Origin: Clostridium sp. OF03-18AA
GTDB lineage: Bacteria > Bacillota > Clostridia > Lachnospirales > Lachnospiraceae
Length of the DNA: 64,000 nucleotides
Direction: 5' to 3'
Assembly: GCF_003478035.1 (NCBI RefSeq)
Contig: NZ_QUEP01000012.1
Location: 1 to 64,000 of the forward strand
Shown: positions 55,339-63,316 of the stretch, piece after piece
How the letters are laid out: each line of letters starts with the position of its first letter
How positions within the stretch are numbered: position 1 is the first letter of the stretch
The notes under the pieces: generated by a model
Seen by the model: the letters and a program-made list of their open reading frames with translations, nothing else
Databases searched by the model: none
Told to the model about the DNA's origin: nothing
Translations under genes and position numbers: made by a program

Positions 55339-55896
55339 CTACATGAATCTGGATACTGCCTTGCGGATCTGCGGTCCTGCGATGATCGCGATGATGATCT
55401 TTGCGGTATCGCCCGGAAGATACGGGATCACGCCGACTCCGAGTCCTGCGACAAAGCTCATTCCAAGCTGGCCTGCAAGCCATGCCGTACCAAACGCGTA
55501 GCAGACTGCCATACCGAGGATCATGCCGATCACATGCATATAGATCTTTGTCGGGAACTTCTCAACGAAGAAGCCGACGATCGCTGCAAGGAAGATAAAA
55601 CCGATGAGATATCCGCCGGTCGGTCCGAGAAGCTTGCCGACACCGCCGGAAAATCCGGAGAATACCGGAAGTCCTACGGTTCCCAGGAGCAGATATAAGA
55701 CATAGCTCGCTACGGAAAGCTTTGTTCCAAGAATATATGCCATAAAGAAGATCACCAGGTTTGTCAGACTGATCGGTACCGGGCTTACCGGGATCGGAAG
55801 TGCCATCGGGGCAAGAATACAGGTGATCGCTGTCATCAGCGCTGTCACTGTCATCTGTGCAGTTGACATGTGGTGTTTTGCTGCTGTGTTTTCCAT
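55339..55896 (-). CDS. bioY: biotin transporter substrate-binding subunit BioY
   Basis: 185-residue, six-helix S-component of an ECF transporter. ITCILAPMALPIPVSPVPISLTNLVIFFMAYILG and GGYLIGFIFLAAIVGFF are the BioY blocks. ATG 55896 follows GGGAGG. No EcfA/EcfT genes are nearby, so it probably uses a shared ECF module. A BirA-like box overlaps its promoter. Confidence 0.92.
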   Translation of the reverse strand: MENTAAKHHMSTAQMTVTALMTAITCILAPMALPIPVSPVPISLTNLVIFFMAYILGTKLSVASYVLYLLLGTVGLPVFSGFSGGVGKLLGPTGGYLIGFIFLAAIVGFFVEKFPTKIYMHVIGMILGMAVCYAFGTAWLAGQLGMSFVAGLGVGVIPYLPGDTAKIIIAIIAGPQIRKAVSRFM

Positions 55897-56016
55897 TTTT
55901 ATTTTCCTCCCAACATCCATCGTTTCCGCTGCCGTGATCTGAACTGTGGATCTTCTGGATTCTGCATTCCGGCATATGTATCTCAAGATGGAATTGTTAT
56001 GATTGACTCTTCCCAT

Positions 56017-56070
56017 ATCATACGCATGTTTCGTCCATTTGTCAACTTGTTTTTGCTTTATAGTTTACAT
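56017..56070 (-). promoter_or_regulatory. bioY promoter with BirA-like operator
   Basis: Minus strand TTGACA (56045-56040), 17 bp, TATGAT (56022-56017). Over the -35 lies TTGTCAACT (56039-56047), 14 bases, AGTTTACAT (56062-56070), close to the known BirA box TTGTWAACY-N14-RGTTWACAA. Confidence 0.75.
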
Positions 56071-56154
56071 TTCTTTGTCCCATTGTTGACAAATGCCGCC
56101 GCATCCAGATCCTTCTTCCCGGAAAAAAGTAATTTACAATCTTCTTTCATTCCA

Positions 56155-56183
56155 TTTACCGCTTCCGGAAATCGTGCTATACT
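56155..56183 (+). promoter_or_regulatory. promoter of the MATE exporter gene
   Basis: TTTACC (56155-56160), 17 bp, TATACT (56178-56183) preceded by TGC (extended -10). Confidence 0.65.
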
Positions 56184-56191
56184 CTATGGGC

Positions 56192-56282
56192 TGTGATCCT
56201 GAAAAAGATCATGTTCCGACACATTCAGAGGTCTTTTACAGCCACATGCAGCTGATCTCAGCCTGCACTGATCAGGATCACA
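56192..56282 (+). promoter_or_regulatory. long-range helix in the MATE gene leader, riboswitch-like layout
   Basis: TGTGATCCTGA (56192-56202) pairs perfectly with TCAGGATCACA (56272-56282), closing a 69-base interior that begins at the predicted transcription start. GCAG/CTGC hairpins lie inside. I do not recognise a known aptamer. Confidence 0.4.
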
Positions 56283-56337
56283 CCAGATCTTACACACATC
56301 CTGTTTTCGACCTGGAGTAAATCATCAGGAGGTAATT

Positions 56338-57696
56338 ATGGCAGCAGAAAATGATCTCGGCCGTGACAATATAAAAAAACTTGTGATCCGCATCGCGGTC
56401 CCCAGTATGCTGGCGCAGTTTGTCAGCGTTCTTTACAGCATCGTTGACCGCATGTATATCGGAAACATCCCTGTTTCCGGCGATATGGCGCTCGCCGGGG
56501 CCGGTGTCTGCGGTCCCGTTGTGACGATGATCGGCTCCGTCGCATTTCTCGTCGGGATCGGCGGTGCCCCGCTTATGAGCATGAAGATGGGACAAGGCGA
56601 TAACAAGGCCGCCGAACGGATCCTCGCCAACTGTTTTTTAATGCTCGCGCTGTGTTCTGTCCTCATGGTCGCCTGTATCTACCCGATCCGGATCCCGATG
56701 CTGCGGTATTTCGGTGCGAGCGACACCACACTGCCCTACGCAAACGCGTACTTTACGATCTATCTGACAGGAACCGTATTCGCGCTCATGTCAACCGGCA
56801 TGAATCAGTTTATCATCTGTCAGGGATTTGCGAAAACCGGTATGTACTCCGTCATCATCGGTGCGGTGTTAAATATTGTCCTGGATCCTGTATTTATCTT
56901 CGGTTTTCACATGGGTGTCTCCGGCGCCGCGACGGCAACAGTCCTCTCCCAGACGGCAAGCTGCACCTTCGTGCTGAAAACGCTCTTCGGAAAGACTGTG
57001 CCGGTACGCATCACTTTCGGCGGTTATGACTGGCGGCTGATACGCAGGATCCTGACGATCGGCTTCACCCCATTCATCATCATCGCGATGGACAATGTCA
57101 TGATCATCACGATGAACGCGATCCTTCAGAAATACGGCGGTGCGGCACGCGGCGATCTTCTCATCACCTGCGCGACGATCGCGCAGAGCTTCATGCTGGT
57201 CGTCACTATGCCTCTCGGGGGCATCACGAGCGGAACCCAGGCAGTCCTCGCTTACAATTTCGGAGCAGGAAACACCGACCGCGTAAAAGGTGCCCAGAAA
57301 TATATCTTTATCCTGGCAGCGGCGTACACCACCTTGCTGTTTATCCTCGCACGCACCGTCGGCGGCCTGTTCGTCCGTCTCTTTACATCCGATCCGACGG
57401 TTGCCGCTGAGGCGCTCCGGGCGATCCGGATCTTCACGCTGGCGATCATCCCGCTGGCGTTCCAGTATGAGATCGTCGACGGTTTCACCGGGCTCGGTCA
57501 GGTACAGGTCGCTCTGCCGCTCTCATTCTTCCGAAAGGGCTTATATTTCGTCTCCCTGTTCCTGCTGCCTGCAATGTTCGGCGCGGAAGCGGCATTCTTT
57601 GCAGAACCGGTCTCCGATATCGCCGGACCGGTCGTGTCGGCGATCGTATATATCGTTTCAATGAAGGGGATCCTGGCAAAAGCCGGGGAAAACTGA
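56338..57696 (+). CDS. MATE-family efflux transporter
   Basis: 452-residue, 12-helix cation-coupled multidrug exporter. Typical features: LVIRIAVPSMLAQFVSVLYSIVDRMYIG in helix 1, MGQGDNKAAERILAN, and NIVLDPVFIFGFHMGVSGAATATVLSQ. AGGAGG precedes the ATG. Monocistronic with its own promoter and terminator. Confidence 0.92.
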   Translation: MAAENDLGRDNIKKLVIRIAVPSMLAQFVSVLYSIVDRMYIGNIPVSGDMALAGAGVCGPVVTMIGSVAFLVGIGGAPLMSMKMGQGDNKAAERILANCFLMLALCSVLMVACIYPIRIPMLRYFGASDTTLPYANAYFTIYLTGTVFALMSTGMNQFIICQGFAKTGMYSVIIGAVLNIVLDPVFIFGFHMGVSGAATATVLSQTASCTFVLKTLFGKTVPVRITFGGYDWRLIRRILTIGFTPFIIIAMDNVMIITMNAILQKYGGAARGDLLITCATIAQSFMLVVTMPLGGITSGTQAVLAYNFGAGNTDRVKGAQKYIFILAAAYTTLLFILARTVGGLFVRLFTSDPTVAAEALRAIRIFTLAIIPLAFQYEIVDGFTGLGQVQVALPLSFFRKGLYFVSLFLLPAMFGAEAAFFAEPVSDIAGPVVSAIVYIVSMKGILAKAGEN

Positions 57697-57703
57697 TTTG
57701 ATC

Positions 57704-57771
57704 AAAAAAGCACAGGCTCTGTAGATTCCTTAGTTTAATCCATGGAATCCACAGAACCTGTGCTCTTTTTT
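57704..57771. terminator. terminator between the MATE gene and the ABC-F gene
   Basis: AAAAAAGCACAGG pairs with CCTGTGCTCTTTTT, with an inner GATTCC/GGAATC stem. T and A runs on both sides serve both converging genes. Confidence 0.85.
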
Positions 57772-57819
57772 ATTTTTACACGCTGCTGATTTTTATAGCA
57801 GATCAGTCAGGCCGCAAGA

Positions 57820-59457
57820 TCAGTCATCATTCTCTTCGCTCTCAGTAAGAGTATATGTGAATCTCTTTCTCGCCATCTCATCGCTCTCAAGGTACTCGTC
57901 GTAGGTTGTGATCTTATCGATCAGCTGTCCGTTGACGATCTCCATGATACGGTTTGCAGTTGTCTCTACAACCTGGTGGTCACGGGAGGAGAAGATGATC
58001 ACACCCGGGAACTTCTTCATTCCGTTGTTCAACGCAGTGATGGACTCCATGTCGAGATGGTCAGTCGGCTCATCGAACATCAGCACGTTCGCGCCGGAGA
58101 TCATCATCTTGGAGAGCATACAGCGCACTTTCTCACCACCGGAGAGAACTTTTACCTTCTTCACACCGTCTTCACCGGCAAACAGCATTCTTCCGAGGAA
58201 TCCGCGGACATAAGTAACATCCTTTTCCGGGGAATACTGGGTCAGCCAGTCTACGATCGTATCATCGTTGTTGAACTCGGCGCTGTTGTCCTTCGGGAAG
58301 TACGCCTGAGTCGTTGTGAGACCCCATTTGTAGCTTCCGGAATCCGGCTCCATCTCGCCTGCAAGGATCTTGAAGAGTGTTGTCTTCGCGATCTCGTTCG
58401 GGCCTACAAGTGCAACTTTATCTTCTCTTCCGAGTGTAAAGGAGATGTTGTCGAGAACCTTTACACCGTCGATCGTCTTTGTAAGTCCTTCAACAGAAAG
58501 CACTTCATTACCGATCTCACGCGCCGGGCGGAAGTCGATATACGGGTATTTTCTGCTGGACGGACGGATCTCATCGAGCTCGATCTTCTCTAAGGCACGT
58601 TTTCTGGATGTCGCCTGCTTGGACTTGGAAGCGTTCGCGGAGAATCTCTGGATGAACTCCTGTAACTCTTTGATCTTCTCCTCTTTCTTTCTGTTTGCTT
58701 CCTTCATCTGCTTGATCATTAACTGGCTGGACTCGAACCAGAAGTCGTAGTTTCCGGCATAGAGCTGAATCTTGCCGTAGTCGATATCAGCGATCTGTGT
58801 GCAGACCTTGTTTAAGAAGTAACGGTCATGGGATACAACGATGACCGTGTTCTCGAAGTTGATCAGGAACTCCTCGAGCCATGCGATCGCATCGAGATCC
58901 AGGTGGTTGGTCGGCTCGTCGAGGAGCAGGATATCCGGGTTGCCGAATAACGCCTGTGCGAGGAGAACCTTGACCTTCTGCGCGCCGAGGAGGTCTTTCA
59001 TCATTTTGTAGTGGAGCTCTGTCTCGATTCCGAGACCGTTTAAGAGGTTCTCAGCGTCAGACTCTGCTTCCCACCCGTTCATTGTTGCGAACTCGCCCTC
59101 AAGTTCTGCTGCCTTGATCCCGTCCTCATCAGTGAACTCTTCTTTTGCGTAGATCGCGTCTTTTTCCTTCATGATATCGTAGAGGCGCTTGTTGCCCATG
59201 ATAACGGTATCAAGAACTGTATATTCGTCGTATTTAAAGTGGTCCTGCTGTAAGAAAGAAAGACGCTGACCCGGAGTGATCACAACCTCACCGTTTGTCG
59301 GTTCGAGCTGACCGGATAAGATCTTTAAGAACGTGGACTTTCCGGCACCGTTGGCACCGATGAGACCGTAGCAGTTTCCTTCTGTAAATTTAATGTTTAC
59401 GTCTTCAAATAAAGCTTTTTTGCCGACACGGAGTGTCACATTATTTGCACTAATCAT
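57820..59457 (-). CDS. ABC-F ATPase, YkpA/YbiT-like
   Basis: 545-residue twin-ATPase translation-factor type protein. NBD1: GANGAGKST, LDEPTNHLD, SHDRYFLN, but its signature is LLGAQKVKV instead of LSGGQ. NBD2: Walker A reads GPNEIAKTT, signature LSGGEKVR, FDEPTDHLD, and the H-loop position is SSRDHQ where SHDHQ is expected. The linker (about 235-310) is the P-site-tRNA-interacting region. Variant loops of this sort are, as I recall, usual in the YkpA/YbiT subfamily; the Arg at the H-loop seems less so. Monocistronic. Confidence 0.85.
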   Translation of the reverse strand: MISANNVTLRVGKKALFEDVNIKFTEGNCYGLIGANGAGKSTFLKILSGQLEPTNGEVVITPGQRLSFLQQDHFKYDEYTVLDTVIMGNKRLYDIMKEKDAIYAKEEFTDEDGIKAAELEGEFATMNGWEAESDAENLLNGLGIETELHYKMMKDLLGAQKVKVLLAQALFGNPDILLLDEPTNHLDLDAIAWLEEFLINFENTVIVVSHDRYFLNKVCTQIADIDYGKIQLYAGNYDFWFESSQLMIKQMKEANRKKEEKIKELQEFIQRFSANASKSKQATSRKRALEKIELDEIRPSSRKYPYIDFRPAREIGNEVLSVEGLTKTIDGVKVLDNISFTLGREDKVALVGPNEIAKTTLFKILAGEMEPDSGSYKWGLTTTQAYFPKDNSAEFNNDDTIVDWLTQYSPEKDVTYVRGFLGRMLFAGEDGVKKVKVLSGGEKVRCMLSKMMISGANVLMFDEPTDHLDMESITALNNGMKKFPGVIIFSSRDHQVVETTANRIMEIVNGQLIDKITTYDEYLESDEMARKRFTYTLTESEENDD

Positions 59458-59862
59458 TTTCTAAATCTCCTTTTGACTGACAAGGGGTACCTGTGAAATA
59501 CTTACGGATCCACGTACAATGTGGATCATAACACAAAATGCGCCTTAGCGCATCCCGCGCCGGGCACAAACACTCTGCCGCAGATCGATATATCCGGGCA
59601 TAATCAAAATGGCAACTGTCCACAAATCATAAAATCAAGCCGAGCAGTTACCAAAGTCCTTCTTATTCTATTAGGAAATGCCGCATTTTGCAAGGCTTTT
59701 CTTGAAAAAAGCCTGTTTTAGGGGGAAATTTTATAGAGGTGCAGAAATTTCTATCATAAAAAGAATATGCCCTGGCACATTCTCGCGCCGAGCGCGGTCG
59801 CCTGCGACATCCTTCATCTTCACGCGAACGTGCATCTTAGGCATGCAATGCCTTTTTATTTA
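59458..59862. other. upstream region of the ABC-F gene with small hairpins, no gene
   Basis: GATCCAC/GTGGATC (59507-59513/59521-59527) and TGCGC/GCGCA (about 59537-59550) hairpins lie near the start of the ABC-F gene, whose likely -10 is TATGAT on the minus strand (59530-59525). The rest, including the GC-rich 59765-59860, has no convincing open frame. Confidence 0.5.
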
Positions 59863-59897
59863 ACAGGAAGTTCCATCGGAATTTCCTGTTAAACAAA
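59863..59897 (+). repeat. dispersed hairpin repeat, copy 2
   Basis: AACAGGAA and TTCCTGTT form a hairpin around GTTCCATCGGAA. Bases 59869-59897 are identical to 25943-25971. Confidence 0.7.
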
Positions 59898-59934
59898 CAA
59901 AAAACCGCCGCTCCGGATATTCCCGGAACGGCAG
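59898..59934 (-). terminator. terminator of the cold-shock gene
   Basis: GCCGCTCCGG (59907-59916) pairs with CCGGAACGGC (59923-59932, one mismatch). The A run on its left is a U tract on the minus strand. Confidence 0.85.
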
Positions 59935-59959
59935 CTCTTTGTTTTCTCTTTTATTCGAA

Positions 59960-60172
59960 TTAGAGTTTAACTACGTTAACAGCGCGAAGCTTCTTGCTGT
60001 TCTTCGGATCCTGCTCTGTGTCGAAAGTAACCTTCTGGCCCTCTTCAAGAGTCTTGAAGCCGTCGCCTACGATTGCGGAGAAGTGTACGAATACGTCGTC
60101 GCCGCCGTTGTCGTTGGAGATGAATCCGTAGCCTTTCTCAGAATTGAACCACTTAACTGTACCGTTGTTCAT
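59960..60172 (-). CDS. csp: cold-shock domain protein
   Basis: 70-residue single OB-fold RNA chaperone with RNP1 KGYGFI and RNP2 VFVHF. The ATG follows GGAGG by 7 bases. The mRNA has a leader of about 160 bases carrying a terminator-like hairpin, so expression is probably controlled after initiation. Confidence 0.95.
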   Translation of the reverse strand: MNNGTVKWFNSEKGYGFISNDNGGDDVFVHFSAIVGDGFKTLEEGQKVTFDTEQDPKNSKKLRAVNVVKL

Positions 60173-60254
60173 TTTGGTACCTCCATAAAAAATTGAATTT
60201 TTCCGTACTAAGCCCTACTGGAAATCTCCACACATCGCTGATGGTCTTTATTTC

Positions 60255-60317
60255 AAAAAACTCACATGCTTTTGTAATTCATCGTATCGCGCAAATGACT
60301 TACAAAAACATGTGAGT
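60255..60317 (-). promoter_or_regulatory. terminator-like hairpin inside the csp leader
   Basis: ACTCACATG (60260-60268) plus TTTTGTAA (60270-60277) pair with TTACAAAA (60300-60307) plus CATGTGAGT (60309-60317). On the minus strand a U tract follows (60259-60255). It lies between the csp promoter and the gene. Confidence 0.7.
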
Positions 60318-60342
60318 TCAATAGTGCATCGGAATTAACTTA

Positions 60343-60371
60343 ACAATATCACAATTCCGGTCCGGTGTCAA
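60343..60371 (-). promoter_or_regulatory. csp promoter
   Basis: Minus strand TTGACA (60371-60366), 17 bp, TATTGT (60348-60343). Confidence 0.75.
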
Positions 60372-60384
60372 TCGAATTTCCAAG

Positions 60385-60423
60385 AAACGGGCGGTCTGTT
60401 TTCCCCTTACAAACCGCCCGTTT
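60385..60423. terminator. terminator downstream of malQ
   Basis: AAACGGGCGGT (60385-60395) pairs with ACCGCCCGTTT (60413-60423). The T tract is better on the plus strand, but it is placed to stop malQ transcripts before csp. Confidence 0.7.
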
Positions 60424-60522
60424 TTCCTTATTTTCCGGCACTGTACCGCGTACGGCACACATCTGTTGTTATCGACAAAAGCCGACTCTGTCACTCGGTA
60501 TTTTTGTCCTGTGACCGCACCG

Positions 60523-62022
60523 TCAGAACCGTCCAAATGTATCCACAAGCCATGAAAGATGGTTGATGTGATCCTGGTTCAGTTCGCCCGGTTTCATTCT
60601 CCATCTCCAGTTGTTTCCGACCGTACCCGGCGTGTTCATTCTCGCCCAGTTGTCCAGTTTCAGGATATCCTGAGCCTGGAAGATGACAACACTCGCGACA
60701 GACGCATAGGCGGTCTTCAGGACCTTGTCTACGACCTCATGCTGATGGGAGACGCCCATGTAATCCGCAATGTACTGTAATTCCCACCACTGGCGCCCTT
60801 CCGGCTTAAAATAGCCCACCAGAGTCTCATTGTCGTGGGTTCCGCCGTAAACGACAGAATTCGGAGAGTACATATGCGGGAGATGCTCATTGAAGCGGTC
60901 ACCGCTGAATGCAAACTCGATGATCTTCATTCCCGGATAGCCGGTCTCCTCGAGAAGTTCCTTGACTTCCGGAACAAAGATCCCGAGGTCCTCCGCGATG
61001 ATCTTCGTGTCCCCGATGACCATGTTGATCGCATCCGTGAGTTTCTTTCCCGGTCCCTTTAACCATTCTCCGGTCTTTCCGTCCTCGGAACCGGCCGGGA
61101 TCGCGTAATACTGGGTCACGCCGATAAAGTGGTCGATGCGGACTACATCATACAGGCGGGCGGACGCTTTCATACGCTCCTTCCACCATGCAAAATCTGT
61201 CTTTTCCTGGACATCCCAGCGGTACAGCGGGTTGCCCCAGAGCTGTCCCGTCTCACTGAAGGCATCCGGCGGAACTCCGGCAACCTTGAGCGGAGTCAGG
61301 TTTTCCTCGTCCAGAAGGAATAATTCCGGATGTGTCCAGACGTCCGCACTGTCAAGCGCCACATAGATCGGAATATCACCGATGATGGAGATTCCCTGTT
61401 CATTCGCGTATGTGCGGAGTTTTCCCCACTGCTGGTAAAACTTATACTGCAGGAATTTCCAGAAGTCGATCTCGTCCTTTAACTCCTCACGGTAGGACTC
61501 CACTGCCTCTTTTTTGCGGAAGCGGATGTCTTCCGGCCAGGCCAGCCATTCTTTATTATCAAAATGGAACTTTAGTGCCATGTAGAACGCGTAATCGTTC
61601 AGCCAGTACCAGCTGTCCATGCAGAACTTCTCGTAGCCCTGTTCCTCCCGGTACTCACTTCTCGCATACGCTTTTTTAAGCAGCGGGAAACGGTACCAGA
61701 ACACTGCATCATATGCCACCTGGGTCGGATTATCGCCCCAGTAGCAGGCGTTGATCTCATCCTGTGTGAGAAGTCCCTCTTTCACCAGTGTGTCCAGATC
61801 GATAAAATACGGATTCCCCGCAAACGCGGAAAACGACTGATACGGGCTGTCCCCGTAGCTTGTCGGTCCGACCGGCAGAACCTGCCAGTATTTCTGTCTT
61901 GCCTTCTTCAAAAAGTCCACAAACTCATAGGCCGCACTGCCAAATGTACCGATTCCATACGGTGACGGCAAACTTGACACCGGCATTAAAATTCCGGCTC
62001 CGCGCTCCAGCATTGTCTTCAT
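60523..62022 (-). CDS. malQ: 4-alpha-glucanotransferase (amylomaltase)
   Basis: GH77 disproportionating enzyme of maltodextrin/glycogen metabolism, 499 residues from ATG 62022 (AAGGGG upstream). Nucleophile D297 in RIDHF, acid/base E344 in IIAEDLG, and D397 in GGTHDNET are intact; GIGTFGSAAYEFVDFL and NPYFIDLD are family blocks. It follows the PucR/CdaR-type regulator gene by 191 bases. Complete, unlike the GlgX-like protein at 27902. Confidence 0.94.
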   Translation of the reverse strand: MKTMLERGAGILMPVSSLPSPYGIGTFGSAAYEFVDFLKKARQKYWQVLPVGPTSYGDSPYQSFSAFAGNPYFIDLDTLVKEGLLTQDEINACYWGDNPTQVAYDAVFWYRFPLLKKAYARSEYREEQGYEKFCMDSWYWLNDYAFYMALKFHFDNKEWLAWPEDIRFRKKEAVESYREELKDEIDFWKFLQYKFYQQWGKLRTYANEQGISIIGDIPIYVALDSADVWTHPELFLLDEENLTPLKVAGVPPDAFSETGQLWGNPLYRWDVQEKTDFAWWKERMKASARLYDVVRIDHFIGVTQYYAIPAGSEDGKTGEWLKGPGKKLTDAINMVIGDTKIIAEDLGIFVPEVKELLEETGYPGMKIIEFAFSGDRFNEHLPHMYSPNSVVYGGTHDNETLVGYFKPEGRQWWELQYIADYMGVSHQHEVVDKVLKTAYASVASVVIFQAQDILKLDNWARMNTPGTVGNNWRWRMKPGELNQDHINHLSWLVDTFGRF

Positions 62023-62213
62023 ATGTGTATCCCCTTCTGTCCGGCAGATCCCCGCCGGTTTGTCTTTTACCATTCAGCATTTTACCGTCCATAACGGCTC
62101 ACAGCCCGGCACATATTATGCGCAGGGCTGTTGCTGATTTCTTCTGTATCGTCCACCTTCTACACTCCGCTGTTCATGCCATGCGCAGACAGCAGCAGAA
62201 ACTTTCTGGTGAA

Positions 62214-63038
62214 TTAACGATTCTTCTTGATTCTCTCGTCGTTTTCAAGGACTTTCTTCGCGATCATAATGAAGTGGAGCTTGAAGTTATCCTCTGTATC
62301 ATTTACGTCAAGTCCGGTATTAATACGGACCATATTTAAGCTTGTCTTTACATCATCCTCAGACATTCCGAGCTGTCTTGCAGTCTCAGCGATGTCCTCT
62401 TTGCATTTGTAGTATTTCGCGAGAACCCGCTTCTCAGTCTCACCGAGCTGTTTTAATACGGTTCTGGTAAGGCGGTCACCGAAGTTTACAACCATCTGAT
62501 TGATGCTGCTGTAAATCTCCATACCCATGTATTCAAGGATCACCCGGTCTTTCTTGAAGATCTCGCCGGCCTTTACCGCATCCTGGGCATTGCTGTATGT
62601 ATGCTTGATGCCTTTGATGCCGCTCTCGATCGTACCGATGCCGACACGGATCTTTCTGTCGGACTCGATCTTTTCAACTTCCTGAAGAGCAGTCTCCTTG
62701 ATCTGCGGGATCAGGTCGCGCATTCCGGACTTATCTTTCATGATCAGGATCACACAGTCACCGCTGTCGCAGGTAATGATCTGTTTGCCGCCGATCTTTT
62801 TGTTGATGTCGGATAGAGCGATGATCGCATTTGCCGCATTTGTAAGTTTCTCGCGGTCTTCCGGTTTTACGTTCATATCAGACGGATACTGGAATGATAC
62901 CGCCATAAAGGTGTCCATATCCACGTCGAATCCAAGCTGTCTTCCAAACTGTTTTACCAGGTCCTCGTCCTCGTAATATCCGATCACGATGTCGTTAAAG
63001 TAAGCTGATAATGTGATATCTGTCGTGTTCTTGTTCAT
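62214..63038 (-). CDS. PucR/CdaR-type transcriptional regulator
   Basis: 274 residues from ATG 63038 (GAGGGG upstream). Residues 35-190 resemble the degenerate GGDEF-like domain of PucR/CdaR proteins (IRVGIGTIESGIKGIKHTYSNAQDAVKAG). Residues 205-270 are the C-terminal HTH (DIAETARQLGMSEDDVKTSLNMVRINTGLDVNDTEDNFKL). It lacks the N-terminal diacid-sensing domain of true CdaR. It may control malQ downstream or itself; the perfect promoter with an inverted repeat over the -35 suggests repression. Confidence 0.75.
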   Translation of the reverse strand: MNKNTTDITLSAYFNDIVIGYYEDEDLVKQFGRQLGFDVDMDTFMAVSFQYPSDMNVKPEDREKLTNAANAIIALSDINKKIGGKQIITCDSGDCVILIMKDKSGMRDLIPQIKETALQEVEKIESDRKIRVGIGTIESGIKGIKHTYSNAQDAVKAGEIFKKDRVILEYMGMEIYSSINQMVVNFGDRLTRTVLKQLGETEKRVLAKYYKCKEDIAETARQLGMSEDDVKTSLNMVRINTGLDVNDTEDNFKLHFIMIAKKVLENDERIKKNR

Positions 63039-63132
63039 GAAATACACCCCTCATTTCTATATATTCGCCGCCGCTCTTTCTGTCCCTTCACCGGATCCGT
63101 ATGCGGCGGACAATGCTCTCCGGGAAAGCTTA

Positions 63133-63173
63133 ATTATAAGAAAAATCCTCGTATTTGTCAAGATGTCTGACAA
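63133..63173 (-). promoter_or_regulatory. consensus promoter and dyad of the PucR/CdaR-type gene
   Basis: Minus strand TTGACA (63161-63156), 17 bp, TATAAT (63138-63133), both perfect. TTGTCA (63155-63160) and TGACAA (63168-63173) form an inverted repeat over the -35. Confidence 0.8.
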
Positions 63174-63316
63174 TGTTTCTCAGTATTGCTATGACTTTTT
63201 GCAATTTTGAAAGATACCGGCATTAAAACCAGCCTTCAAATGGATTTTATCTCGTTCCAGGCGCTTTTAGTTTACATAACTTTTCAGAAAAATTGCCTGC
63301 TGCTGTCTTTCCGAAA

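Noticed and set aside
59570..59870. small gene in the GC-rich stretch upstream of the cold-shock terminator
   Set aside because: No frame has both a ribosome site and protein-like composition; the stretch overlaps the dispersed repeat.
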